DNA from: Blastococcus sp. PRF04-17
GTDB taxonomy: Bacteria; Actinomycetota; Actinomycetes; Mycobacteriales; Geodermatophilaceae
Assembly: GCF_023016265.1 (NCBI RefSeq)
Contig: NZ_CP095412.1
Location: 4,521,416-4,585,415 of the forward strand
Direction: 5' to 3'
Length of the DNA stretch: 64,000 bases
The notes under the pieces are model-generated. The model had not been told where the DNA came from. It worked only from the letters and a program-made list of their open reading frames with translations, and ran no database searches. Made by a program: the position numbers and the translations under genes. Numbering within the stretch: the stretch's first letter is position 1; each line of letters opens with the position of its first letter. Below, in pieces: positions 7,957 through 16,232 of the stretch.

Positions 7957-9069
7957 ATGACCGACATGCTCGAGCTCGACGCCGACCGGGTCGTGGAGGA
8001 GTTCTTCGAGCGCGGGTGGACCGACGGGCTGCCCGTCGTCCCGCCGACGCCGGAGGCCGTCGACGCGATGATCGCGACGGTCGACCTCGAACGGGACGAC
8101 GTCATCGGTGGCATCCCGCGCCGCAACCGCTGGCTCACCGTCGAGCAGGCCGCGGTGAACGCGGTGATGGCCGGCTGCCGGCCCGACTACTTCCCGATCG
8201 TGGTGGCCGCGCTGGGTGCGGCGCTCGACCCCGCGTTCAACGCGCACGCCGCGTTCACCAGCACCGGTGGGGCGGCGACCTGCGTCGTGGTGAGCGGCCC
8301 GCTGGCCGCCGCGGTGGGCATGAACGCCTCCCACAACGCGCTCGGCTCCGGCAACCGGGCGAACGCGACGATCGGCCGCGCGGTGCGCCTGGTCGCCCGC
8401 AACGTCTTCGGCGCGAGCACGGGCGACATGGACGCCAGCTCGATGGGCAACCCCGGCAAGTACACGCTCTGCTTCGCCGAGGAGGACCCGCCCAGCCCCT
8501 GGCTGCCGCTGCGCGTCCGGCTGGGCTTCGCGGCGGAGGACACCACGGTCACCGTGATGGCGACCGAGGGCCCGCGGCAGATCGCCAACATCCTGTCCGA
8601 GGACCCCGAGGACGTGCTGCGCACGTTCGTCTCGGCGATCAAGGTTCCCTCCACCTTCTCGGTCGGGAAGGGTGGCCAGGCCTTCGTCGTCATGGGTCCC
8701 GAGCACGCCCTGGCGGTGCGGCAGGCCGGCTGGACGCAGGAGCAGGCCCAGGAGTTCCTCTACCGCGAGAGCCGGATCCTGCCCGAGGAGCTGGTCGCGA
8801 ACGGCGTCCACCTGGAGGTCGACAGCGCGCACGACATGACCCCGGGCAGCGACGGCCGGCTGCCCAGCCTCGCGTCCCCCGACGACGTCTTCGTGGTCAC
8901 CGCCGGTGGCCCCGGGGCCGGCTGGTCGGCGTACCTCCCCGCGTTCGCGCCCGTGAAGCACACGCGGGCGATCACCCGGCGCGTGCGCCTGGCCGGCGAG
9001 GCGCTGCCCGACTGCGGCCCGGACTCCTGCGACATCGACCTCTCGACCCTCTCCGCAGCCCAGCGCTGA
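7957..9069 (+). CDS. Conserved protein paired with a UGSC-family protein
   Basis: 370 residues starting at ATG 7957 behind GGAGG. There is no catalytic motif I can name. Notable are the opening VVEEFFERGWTDGLPVVPPT, a Gly/Ser/Asn-rich centre (TSTGGAATC, ASHNALGSGNRANATIGRAVR, SSMGNPGKYT) and a C-terminal CGPDSC pair of cysteines. The gene is 26 bp upstream of the UGSC-like gene and the two surely form one operon controlled by the TetR repressor. I recall large proteins of this type beside UGSC-family genes, but the biochemical role is unknown. No signal peptide or membrane segment. Confidence 0.7.
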   Translation: MTDMLELDADRVVEEFFERGWTDGLPVVPPTPEAVDAMIATVDLERDDVIGGIPRRNRWLTVEQAAVNAVMAGCRPDYFPIVVAALGAALDPAFNAHAAFTSTGGAATCVVVSGPLAAAVGMNASHNALGSGNRANATIGRAVRLVARNVFGASTGDMDASSMGNPGKYTLCFAEEDPPSPWLPLRVRLGFAAEDTTVTVMATEGPRQIANILSEDPEDVLRTFVSAIKVPSTFSVGKGGQAFVVMGPEHALAVRQAGWTQEQAQEFLYRESRILPEELVANGVHLEVDSAHDMTPGSDGRLPSLASPDDVFVVTAGGPGAGWSAYLPAFAPVKHTRAITRRVRLAGEALPDCGPDSCDIDLSTLSAAQR

Positions 9070-9095
9070 CCCTCACCCCGACCCCGGAGGAAGCC

Positions 9096-9641
9096 ATGAC
9101 CGCCACCCTGTCCCGCACCATCCGGGTGCACAGTCCGATCGCCGTCAGCGAACCGGCCGCACCGGTGGAGCTCGCGCCCCGGGGGAACGTGCAGGAGGGC
9201 GCGCGGCTGCTCCTGATCGACAACGGCAAGCCGAGGGCGCGCGACCTCCTGCGCATGCTCGCCGACCAGATGCAGATCCTGCTGCCGATCGGGTCGGTCG
9301 AGGTGGTCAGCAAGCCATCGGCCGCCTCCCCGCTGGCCGACGACGAGGCCGCGGAGATCGCCGCTCGCGCCGACCTCGCCATCACCGGGCTGGGCGACTG
9401 CGGTGCCTGCAGCGCCTGCTCGCTGCACGACGCACTGCTGCTCGAGCGGTCCGGCGTCCCGAGCACCGTGCTCATCACCGACGTCTTCGTCGCCCACGTC
9501 AACCGGTTCGCCGTCAACCTCGGCGCCCCGGGCTACCACCACCTCGTCGTCCCGCACCCGGCGGCGACCAAGCCGGACGACGAACTGCGGCGCCTGGCGC
9601 GGTCGGTGGCCCCGGCCGCCCGTGACCAGCTGGCGCTGTAG
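9096..9641 (+). CDS. UGSC-family (seleno)protein, cysteine form
   Basis: 181 residues; ATG at 9096 follows GGAGGAAGCC. The centre reads LAITGLGDCGACSACSLHDA followed by LLLERSGVPSTVLITDVF. This matches the UGSC family, where the motif position before Gly is often selenocysteine; here it is Cys (TGC), with CGAC in place of UGSC and an extra Cys two residues on. There is no in-frame TGA, so no selenocysteine is needed. The fold suggests a thiol-based redox or C-S/C-metal chemistry subunit. It ends 25 bp before the converging transporter gene. Confidence 0.75.
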   Translation: MTATLSRTIRVHSPIAVSEPAAPVELAPRGNVQEGARLLLIDNGKPRARDLLRMLADQMQILLPIGSVEVVSKPSAASPLADDEAAEIAARADLAITGLGDCGACSACSLHDALLLERSGVPSTVLITDVFVAHVNRFAVNLGAPGYHHLVVPHPAATKPDDELRRLARSVAPAARDQLAL

Positions 9642-9665
9642 CGAACCCGCGCCGCCCCGGGTCGG

Positions 9666-10946
9666 TCAGGTGACCGGCTCGGTGGCGGCCCGGCCGGCCG
9701 GCAGCGGCACGTCGTCGATGGTCCGGCCCGGCCGCAACACCGGCACGCTGAGCAGGACCAGGGCGGTGAGCACGAGCACCGTGGCGTAGCCGGCGACGAA
9801 GCTTCCGGTGAGGTCGTGCATCAGGCCCAGGAGCGCAGGCCCGGCCGCCCCGGCGAGGAACGCCACGAGCATGACCATCCCGGTCAGCCGGGCGGCGTCG
9901 GCCTGCGACCGCGTGGTGTCGACCAGGAGGACCAGTCCGAGGGTGGAGCTCCCACCCACCCCGAAGCCGAACACCAGCACGGCCGGGACGGCGAGGGCGA
10001 GCGGGGCGACGAGCAGGCAGACGATGCCGATCCCGCTGCACGCGACGCAGAGCGCCAGCATCAGGCGCCGGTCGCGCGTGAAGTCGGTGAGCCACGGCAG
10101 CGTCAGCATGGCGAACAACTGGACCACCTGGAAGAGCACGAAGTACTCGGCCGCCCGCTGTCCGGGCACGCCGAGGTCGACGTAGAACGGCGTGATCCAC
10201 GCGAGCCCGCTGAACCCGATGATCATGTTGGCGGCCGTGAACCAGGTGACCCATCGCGCCGTCGGCGAGCGCCAGGGGAGCCGGTTGTTCGTCACGACCG
10301 GGGCCGCAGCGCGGGCCGGGCCGGTCCGGGCGCGCAGCCGGGGGACGAGAGCGAGCCACAGCAGCGCGGTGAGCGCGGTGATGCCGCCCCACAGCGCCAG
10401 GGCCGGCCGCCAGCCCGACAGCGCCCGCTCCGTCGGCACGGCGACCCAGGCCGCGACCGCGACACCCAGCGCCAGGCCGGTCGAGTACACGCCCATGGTC
10501 AGGCCGCGGATCCGCGGGACGTGCTCGGCGATCAGGCTCGGCAGCAGCGCCGACGAGCCGCCCATCCCGATGCCGGCCAGGGCCGAGGACACCAGGAAGA
10601 TCGGCTCGGTCACGGCGACCAGGCGCAGCGTGCACCCGGCGGCCAGGACCAGGAGGGTGACCACGGTGGCGCGCTCGGGGCCGAGCCGGGCGCCCAGCCG
10701 CTGACCGAGCGGCGCCGACAGCCCCATGAAGATGATCACGACCGACGTCAGCATCCCCTGCGACGTGGCCGAGAGCCGGAGGTCCTCGGCGATGTCGGGC
10801 AGGAGGGGCGGCACCGAGCCCATAGCCGCGCGCAGGTTCAGCCCGATCAGGGCCACCATCGCCACGAAGATCCAGGCGGGCAGCCGGGGCCGGCCGGCCG
10901 GCGGTGGGGCTACCTCCCGCGGGAGGGGGACCGGGGAGTCGCTCAC
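9666..10946 (-). CDS. MFS transporter, CynX/NimT-like
   Basis: 426 residues with about twelve hydrophobic segments. The start of the membrane domain, ALIGLNLRAAMGSVPPLLPDI, followed by MLTSVVIIFMGLSAPLGQRLG, is typical of the CynX (cyanate/2-nitroimidazole) branch of the major facilitator superfamily. It lies 22 bp downstream of the ferredoxin reductase gene on the same strand, so it is probably cotranscribed and could import or export a compound handled by the P450 system. Substrate not predictable. Confidence 0.82.
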   Translation of the reverse strand: MSDSPVPLPREVAPPPAGRPRLPAWIFVAMVALIGLNLRAAMGSVPPLLPDIAEDLRLSATSQGMLTSVVIIFMGLSAPLGQRLGARLGPERATVVTLLVLAAGCTLRLVAVTEPIFLVSSALAGIGMGGSSALLPSLIAEHVPRIRGLTMGVYSTGLALGVAVAAWVAVPTERALSGWRPALALWGGITALTALLWLALVPRLRARTGPARAAAPVVTNNRLPWRSPTARWVTWFTAANMIIGFSGLAWITPFYVDLGVPGQRAAEYFVLFQVVQLFAMLTLPWLTDFTRDRRLMLALCVACSGIGIVCLLVAPLALAVPAVLVFGFGVGGSSTLGLVLLVDTTRSQADAARLTGMVMLVAFLAGAAGPALLGLMHDLTGSFVAGYATVLVLTALVLLSVPVLRPGRTIDDVPLPAGRAATEPVT

Positions 10947-10968
10947 CGGCCGGACGCCCGGACGGCCA

Positions 10969-12198
10969 TCAGGACGCCGCCCCCGGCACCAGGTCGGCGA
11001 TCGCGGCCTGCGCCTGCTCGACCAGTTGCTGCCGGTAGGCGATCATCTGCTTGCCCATGCCGAAGAGCACCAGCCCGACGAGCACCCCGTCGCGGTGGTA
11101 GCCGACGACGCTCTCCGTCTGCAGGTCGCCGTCCAGCACGCGGACGTCGTCGAGGCCCAGCGCCGGCAGGCCGAAGGACTGGATCCGGACGCCGTACTGG
11201 TCGCTCCAGAACGTGGGCACCGGGAAGAACGGCGGCCCCTCCGGCCGGTGGCCCTCGATGCCGGCGAGCAGGCTGCGCGCCGCGTGCCCGGCCATGTCGG
11301 TGGGCATCGTCCAGTGCTCGATGCGGTGCAGGTTGCCCGACATGGGCACGGGGAAGCGGGCGACGTCGCCGACGGCGACCACGTGCGGCACGGGGGCGCC
11401 GGACCGCAGCGGGTGCAGGTCCAGGTCGCAGAGGACGCCGTTGCTCAGGTCGAGGCCCTGGCCCTCCAGCCAGCCGGTGTTGGCCACCGAGCCCACGGCC
11501 TCGACGACCACGTCGGCCGGCAGTCGGGTGCCTTCGTCCAGGAGAACCGCCGACGGACCGTCCTCGCCCTCCACCGCGACGACCGTGCGGCCGAGCGCGA
11601 AGCGGACACCGTGCTCCTCGTGACGGCGGCGGATCTCCCCGCCGACCAGTGGGCCGACCTGCCGCTCGAGCGGCACCGAGAAGGGCTCGACGACCGTCAC
11701 CGTGCAGCCGAGCCCCACCGCGGTGGCGGCCACCTCGCAGCCGATGAAGCCGGCGCCGACGATGACGACCTGGGCGCCCGGGCGCAGCTGCTGGTGCAGC
11801 GCGTGGGCGTCCTCGGCGGTGCGGATCGCGTGCCGCCAGTGCAGCGGCGCGTCGAGGGCCAGGCGCCGGGACGAGACGCCGGACGCGGCGACCAGTCCGT
11901 CGAAGGCGAGCGTGCCGCCGTCGTCCAGGGTCACGGTGCGCGCGTCGAGGTCGGCCGCGGTGACCGTGGTGCCCAGGCGCCACTCGACGTCCTCGGTCGA
12001 CGGGCGGCGGCGGAAGGCGAGGGCGGCCGGGTCGACGCCGCCCTGCAGGGCGGCCTTCGTCAGCGGCGGCCGGTTGTAGGGGTGGTGCACCTCGGTGCCG
12101 ACGACGACGAGGTGGTCGGTCCACCCCGCTCCGCGCAGCTGCTCGACGGCCCGGAGGCCCGCCAGTCCGGCTCCGACGACGACGATGCTGCGGCTCAT
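10969..12198 (-). CDS. NAD(P)/FAD-dependent ferredoxin reductase
   Basis: 409 residues. An FAD-binding GAGLAGLRAVEQLR at the N-terminus, the conserved NRPPLTKAAL stretch, and a second Rossmann motif VVIVGAGFIGCEVAA near residue 150 identify the putidaredoxin-reductase/rubredoxin-reductase group; VVAVGDVARFP is the second FAD contact. Such enzymes pass NADH or NADPH electrons to a ferredoxin for P450 or Rieske oxygenases. Three P450 genes and a ferredoxin gene lie within 14 kb, so it is the obvious electron source. It is divergent from npdG across 74 bp. Confidence 0.86.
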   Translation of the reverse strand: MSRSIVVVGAGLAGLRAVEQLRGAGWTDHLVVVGTEVHHPYNRPPLTKAALQGGVDPAALAFRRRPSTEDVEWRLGTTVTAADLDARTVTLDDGGTLAFDGLVAASGVSSRRLALDAPLHWRHAIRTAEDAHALHQQLRPGAQVVIVGAGFIGCEVAATAVGLGCTVTVVEPFSVPLERQVGPLVGGEIRRRHEEHGVRFALGRTVVAVEGEDGPSAVLLDEGTRLPADVVVEAVGSVANTGWLEGQGLDLSNGVLCDLDLHPLRSGAPVPHVVAVGDVARFPVPMSGNLHRIEHWTMPTDMAGHAARSLLAGIEGHRPEGPPFFPVPTFWSDQYGVRIQSFGLPALGLDDVRVLDGDLQTESVVGYHRDGVLVGLVLFGMGKQMIAYRQQLVEQAQAAIADLVPGAAS

Positions 12199-12219
12199 CC
12201 TCTTCCCCTCACGCTATTC

Positions 12220-12230
12220 ATGCATATGAT
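12220..12230. promoter_or_regulatory. AT-rich site ATGCATATGAT in a divergent promoter
   Basis: The 11-mer ATGCATATGAT lies between the divergent ferredoxin reductase and npdG genes. The identical 11-mer occurs in opposite orientation at 24417-24427 between another divergent pair. In so GC-rich a sequence this is unlikely by chance and suggests a shared operator or promoter element. Confidence 0.45.
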
Positions 12231-12272
12231 TAGTCTAGAGAGCGCCGACAATCAAGCCCCGAGGAGTCCCGC

Positions 12273-12950
12273 ATGACCGCGTCCACCGAAGCCCCGTCCG
12301 CCGGTCTCCACGGCTCCGTCATCGGGATCCTGGGCGGCACGGGCCCCCAGGGGCGCGGGCTGGCCAAGCGCTTCGCCGAGAGCGGCCTGCGGGTCGTCGT
12401 CGGCTCGCGCTCGGCCGAGCGGGCCGAGACCGTCGCCTCGGAGCTGGGCGCCGGCGTGCGCGGGGCCTCGAACGAGGACTGCGCCCGGTCCGCCGACGTC
12501 GTCGTGGTCGCCGTGCCGTGGGACGGGCACCGCGAGCTGGTCGAGTCACTGGCCAAGGACCTCGCCGGCAAGGTCGTCGTCGACTGCGTCAACCCGCTCG
12601 GCTTCGACGAGCGCGGGCCGCACGCCCTCGCCGTCGAGGAGGGCAGTGCCGCGCAGCAGGCCCAGCAGCTGCTCCCGGACTCGACCGTCGTCGCGGCGTT
12701 CCACCACCTGTCGGCGGTCAGCCTGCTCGACGACGACGTGACCGACGTAGGCGCCGACGTCCTGGTCCTGGGGGACGACCGCGCGGCGACCGACCTGGTG
12801 CAGGAGCTGTCCGGCCGGATCGCCGGCTGCCGGGGCATCTACGCCGGCCGGCTGCGCAACGCCCACCAGGTGGAGGCGCTCACCGCCAACCTGATCGCGA
12901 TCAACCGGCGCTACAAGGCGCACGCCGGCGTCAAGATCACCGACGTCTAG
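12273..12950 (+). CDS. npdG: F420-dependent NADP oxidoreductase
   Basis: 225 residues from ATG 12273. GILGGTGPQGRGLAKRFAESG followed by VVVGSRSAERA is the NADP-binding signature of NpdG. VVAVPWDGH, VDCVNPLGFDERG and the C-terminal RNAHQVEALTANLIAINRRYK are also family features. The enzyme interconverts NADPH and reduced coenzyme F420, supplying F420H2 to dependent oxidoreductases such as some LLM-class proteins; three of those are in this window (23334, 40161, 48777). Its stop codon abuts the hairpin at 12950. It is divergent from the ferredoxin reductase. Confidence 0.9.
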   Translation: MTASTEAPSAGLHGSVIGILGGTGPQGRGLAKRFAESGLRVVVGSRSAERAETVASELGAGVRGASNEDCARSADVVVVAVPWDGHRELVESLAKDLAGKVVVDCVNPLGFDERGPHALAVEEGSAAQQAQQLLPDSTVVAAFHHLSAVSLLDDDVTDVGADVLVLGDDRAATDLVQELSGRIAGCRGIYAGRLRNAHQVEALTANLIAINRRYKAHAGVKITDV

Positions 12951-14622
12951 GAGCCAGAACCGCGGTTTCGGCCCCCCAGGAGGGGGGCCGAAACCGCGGT
13001 TCTGGCTCCTCAGGGGTGGGGCGGGTCGCCGCTGCGCGGCCGGCGCGGTAGCCGAAGACCAGCGCGGGTCCCAGCGTGCCGCCGGCGCCGCCGTAGACCA
13101 TGCCCGTCGGACCGGCCATCACGTTGCCGGCGGCGAACAGGCCGTCGATGCGGTTCCCGTCGACGTCGAGCACCGCGCCGTCCACGTCGGTGCGCGGACC
13201 GCCCTTCGTGCCGAGGGTCGAAGAGATGAGTTCGACGGCGTAGTACGGCGCGGTGTCCACCGGGCCCAGGGTCGCCGCCGTGCCCGGATAGGCCGACCGG
13301 TCGCCGCACCAGCCGTCGTACGCGCTGTCGCCGCGACCGAAGTCGTCGTCGTGGCCCTTCTCCGCGAGGGCGTTGAAGCGCGTGACCGTGGCCTGCAGAG
13401 CGTCCGCGGGCACGCCGATCCGCTCGGCCAGCGACGGCAGGTCGTCGGCGCGCAGCACCCAGTCCGGCAACGGGCCACCCGCCGCCGTCCCGAAGCCGCC
13501 GTACCGGTCGACGAATCCCTGGTCCATGATCAGCCAGCAGGGCTGGTTGAGGTAGCTGAACGAGGCGGCGTCGAACTGGTGGAACGCGCCCCCCAGGGCG
13601 TTGTAGTTGGCCGCCTCGTTGGTGAACCGCTCCCCGAACCGGTTGACCATCAGCGAGCGCGGCAGCGTGCGCTCGCGCAGCACGAGCAGGACCGGCTGGT
13701 GTGCCTGGTCCTCCGGCTTGGGCAGGGCGGCGACCGGTACCCACCACGCCTCGCGCATGTTGCCCAGGCGCGCGCCGAGCCGCATCGCCATCCGCAGCCC
13801 GTCCCCGGTGTTCGTCGGGACTCCGGCGGGGAAGCGGATGGGGCCGCGCAGGAAGTCGCGGACCAGGGACTCGTCGTGCTCGAACCCGCCGGTCGCGAGG
13901 ATCACCGATCGCGCACCGACCTCGACCGGCCCCTCGGCGGTCTCGAACCGCACCCCGACCACGCGGTCGCCGTCCGTGACCAGCTCGGTCGCCCGGTGCC
14001 CCGTGCGGGGGACGACGTCGTGGTCCAGGCAGCCCTTGAGCAGCGAGCCCACCATCGCCCGGCCGAGCCCCTCGATCTGCTCGGCCCGCCGTTCGGCCTC
14101 GACATCGGCCGGCAGCACGCCGGTGCCCCCACCGATCGGGGTCTCGGTCACGCGCATCGGGCGCGTGACGCCGACCATCCGCTCGCCCCAGCCGGGGATC
14201 TGGCGGAACGAGAACAGCTCGGGCTCCAGCGAGCGACCACCCTGCGGCTTCCCGCCCGGGTGCTCCGGGTGGTAGTCCGGGAACCCCGGCACCAGGCGCA
14301 ACTGCAGCGGAGTGGAGGTCTCCAGCCACTCGCACAGCTCGGGGCCGGTGTCGACGAAGGCCTCGGCGAGTTCTGGGAGGATCATCCCGTGGGACAGGCT
14401 CGCCAGGTAGGCCAGCCCCTCCTCCCGGGAGTCGCTCACGCCGGCCTCGGCCGCGTACTTGTTGGCCGGCAGCCAGGCGACCGCGCTGGACAGCGCGGTG
14501 GTCCCCCCGACCTGGTCCGACTTCTCGAACAGACCCACTCGCGCCCCGGCGTCGGCCGCGGCCAGCGCCGCGCAGAGGCCGGCGGCGCCGGTGCCCAGGA
14601 CGACGACGTCGAACTGCTCCAC
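12937..14622 (-). CDS. FAD-dependent dehydrogenase, 3-ketosteroid delta1-dehydrogenase-like
   Basis: 561 residues as read, from a GTG start at 14622. FAD binding is at GTGAAGLCAALAAADAG and the product ends with a KstD-type nucleotide loop VYGGAGGTLGPALVFGYRAG. The middle carries NRFGERFTNEA, typical of the FRD/KstD flavoprotein family, which desaturates cyclic ketones or reduces enones. The predicted C-terminal tail reads straight through the 12950-13009 hairpin and overlaps npdG. Restoring one G/C near 13014-13025 would give a TGA at 13010-13012, flush with the hairpin as elsewhere, so the natural end is probably there. The P450 gene 27 bp upstream is likely in the same operon. Confidence 0.82.
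   Translation of the reverse strand: MEQFDVVVLGTGAAGLCAALAAADAGARVGLFEKSDQVGGTTALSSAVAWLPANKYAAEAGVSDSREEGLAYLASLSHGMILPELAEAFVDTGPELCEWLETSTPLQLRLVPGFPDYHPEHPGGKPQGGRSLEPELFSFRQIPGWGERMVGVTRPMRVTETPIGGGTGVLPADVEAERRAEQIEGLGRAMVGSLLKGCLDHDVVPRTGHRATELVTDGDRVVGVRFETAEGPVEVGARSVILATGGFEHDESLVRDFLRGPIRFPAGVPTNTGDGLRMAMRLGARLGNMREAWWVPVAALPKPEDQAHQPVLLVLRERTLPRSLMVNRFGERFTNEAANYNALGGAFHQFDAASFSYLNQPCWLIMDQGFVDRYGGFGTAAGGPLPDWVLRADDLPSLAERIGVPADALQATVTRFNALAEKGHDDDFGRGDSAYDGWCGDRSAYPGTAATLGPVDTAPYYAVELISSTLGTKGGPRTDVDGAVLDVDGNRIDGLFAAGNVMAGPTGMVYGGAGGTLGPALVFGYRAGRAAATRPTPEEPEPRFRPPSWGAETAVLAPRRR
12950..13009. terminator. 28-bp-arm perfect inverted repeat with ACCGCGG core
   Basis: The arms 12950-12977 and 12982-13009 are exact reverse complements separated by AGGA. 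They carry the core AGAACCGCGGTTTCGGC shared with four other sites in the window. The repeat begins at the npdG stop and lies at the end of the converging flavoprotein gene, so it is a bidirectional terminator or REP-like element. Confidence 0.8.
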
Positions 14623-14649
14623 GATGTGGCCCCTCCGCTGTCGGTCAGC

Positions 14650-15915
14650 TCAGTAGGACGGGATGGCCTCGGGGTCCGCCGAGCCCTGCAGCACCCGCGG
14701 GCCGGGGGTGAAGGTGGCCGGGATGCTCATCCAGCCGTTGTTCGTGCCCTGTTGCGGGTAGGGCTTCAGGGCCGACTCGTCGACCACGTAGTCGCCCATG
14801 CGGGTCAGGATCTGGGTCAGCATCTCCTTGGCCATCGCCCGGCCCAGGTGCGAGCCGGCGCAGCGGTGCACGCCCAGGCCGAAGGCGACGTGCCGGTTCG
14901 GCCACCGCTCGATGTCGACCTCGTCGGGGTTCTCGAACTGCTCCGGGTCGCGGTTCGCCGACGCCCAGGCGAGCAGCACGCGGTCGCCCTGCTTCATCGG
15001 GCAGCCCTGCAGCTCGGTGTCCTGCGTGACGGTCCGGGCGAGGGCCTGGGTGGGGGAGAAGAACCGGAGGAACTCCTCGATGGCCTTGTCCAGCAGCGAC
15101 AGGTCGTCGCGGAGCCGCTGGCGCACCTCGGGGTTCTGGTACAGCCAGACGACGGTGTTGCTGGTCAGGGACGCCGTCGTGCCCACGCCGCCGGACAGCA
15201 GCAGGTCGACCATGCTGAAGACCTCTTCGTCGGTGACGGGCCGGCCGTCGACCTCCGACTTCACGAGGTAGCTGATGATGTCGTCGGTCGGGTTCGCCCG
15301 ACGCGCCGCGATGACCTCGCGGGTGCGCTTCTCCAGGTACGGGAAGTCCACCTCGACCGCCTGGCGGTACTCCTCGCTGCCCCGCTTGGCGACGAGGGTG
15401 GCGTGGAAGGCCGACGCGTAGCGCTTCCACTCCGCGACGTCGAGGCCCAGCCAGTCGACGGTCACGATCGCCGGCACGCCGATCACGTCGGCCATGTCGC
15501 ACTGGCCGTCCTCGATGATCTGGTCGATGAACCAGGTGACGTAGTGCTTGACGATCGGCTCCATGCGCTCGATGGCCGCCGGCGCGGTGATCAGGTTGAT
15601 GATCTTCCGCCACTTGCGGAACTCGGGCGGGTCGATCTCGATCGGGATGTGGAAGGGGTGCTTGGTCTTCGGGATGACCACCGACAGGCCCTCGCCGCCG
15701 TACTGGTCCAGGCGCGCGGACGAGAACCTGTCGTCGTCCCGGGCGGCCTCGAACAGCGGCTTGTAGCCGGAGAGCACCCAGTAGCCACCCCATGCTTCGG
15801 TGTAGGCGATGGGACTCTGCTGGCGCAGCGCCCGGTACGAGGCGACCGGGTCGGCGGAGTGCTCCTCGGAGTTGTGATCGAAGTGCACGACCGGGCAGCG
15901 TCCGTTCTCCGACAT
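14650..15915 (-). CDS. Cytochrome P450
   Basis: 421 residues from ATG 15915 with an AAGGTGGAG ribosome-binding site. The I-helix is LLLSGGVGTTAS, the ExxR helix EEFLRFFSP, and the haem-ligand loop FGLGVHRCAGSHLGR with the axial Cys. It is a soluble class I bacterial P450 that needs a ferredoxin and reductase. A ferredoxin gene is divergent at 16042 and the reductase is at 10969. The product is clearly paralogous to the P450 at 24449, sharing the N-terminal DHNSxEHSADPVASY and most of the C-terminal third. Substrate unknown; the co-operonic KstD-like gene points to an alicyclic compound. Confidence 0.93.
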   Translation of the reverse strand: MSENGRCPVVHFDHNSEEHSADPVASYRALRQQSPIAYTEAWGGYWVLSGYKPLFEAARDDDRFSSARLDQYGGEGLSVVIPKTKHPFHIPIEIDPPEFRKWRKIINLITAPAAIERMEPIVKHYVTWFIDQIIEDGQCDMADVIGVPAIVTVDWLGLDVAEWKRYASAFHATLVAKRGSEEYRQAVEVDFPYLEKRTREVIAARRANPTDDIISYLVKSEVDGRPVTDEEVFSMVDLLLSGGVGTTASLTSNTVVWLYQNPEVRQRLRDDLSLLDKAIEEFLRFFSPTQALARTVTQDTELQGCPMKQGDRVLLAWASANRDPEQFENPDEVDIERWPNRHVAFGLGVHRCAGSHLGRAMAKEMLTQILTRMGDYVVDESALKPYPQQGTNNGWMSIPATFTPGPRVLQGSADPEAIPSY

Positions 15916-16041
15916 TGCTCCACCTTCCAAGGGTTCCGCGGTTTCGTGATGATGGTTATATTCGATCCGTCGGGTGTCAATGCCGGGCACCCGCGTGGCG
16001 ACAGTGTGCGCAGCGCGCTGAGGTGTGGAACAGGAGACGTC

Positions 16042-16230
16042 GTGCGGGTCAAGGTGAACGAGCAGTGCCAGGGACACGGCCTGTGCCGGCTGAGCGCGCC
16101 GGACCTCTTCTTCGCCCGCGAAGAAGACGGCAACGCCTACGTGAAGGACGAGAACGTGCCTCCCGGTCGCGAGGAGGACGCGCAGCTGGCTGCTGACAGC
16201 TGCCCGGAGCTGGCCATCGAGGTCTACTGA
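16042..16230 (+). CDS. Small 3Fe-4S ferredoxin, CxxHxxC type
   Basis: 62 residues from GTG 16042, five bases after AGGAG. Cys9, Cys15 and Cys54 (CQGHGLC and SCPELA) form the CxxHxxC...CP pattern of the single-cluster ferredoxins that serve actinobacterial P450s; His12 replaces the second Cys of a 4Fe-4S site. It is divergent from the P450 at 14650 across 126 bp of promoter sequence and directly followed by the AtuA-like gene. It should carry electrons from the reductase to one or more of the three P450s. Confidence 0.9.
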   Translation: MRVKVNEQCQGHGLCRLSAPDLFFAREEDGNAYVKDENVPPGREEDAQLAADSCPELAIEVY

Positions 16231-16232
16231 CC

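Noticed and set aside
9396..9425. Selenocysteine in the UGSC-like motif
   Set aside because: All motif codons are TGC; there is no in-frame TGA, so no recoding is needed.
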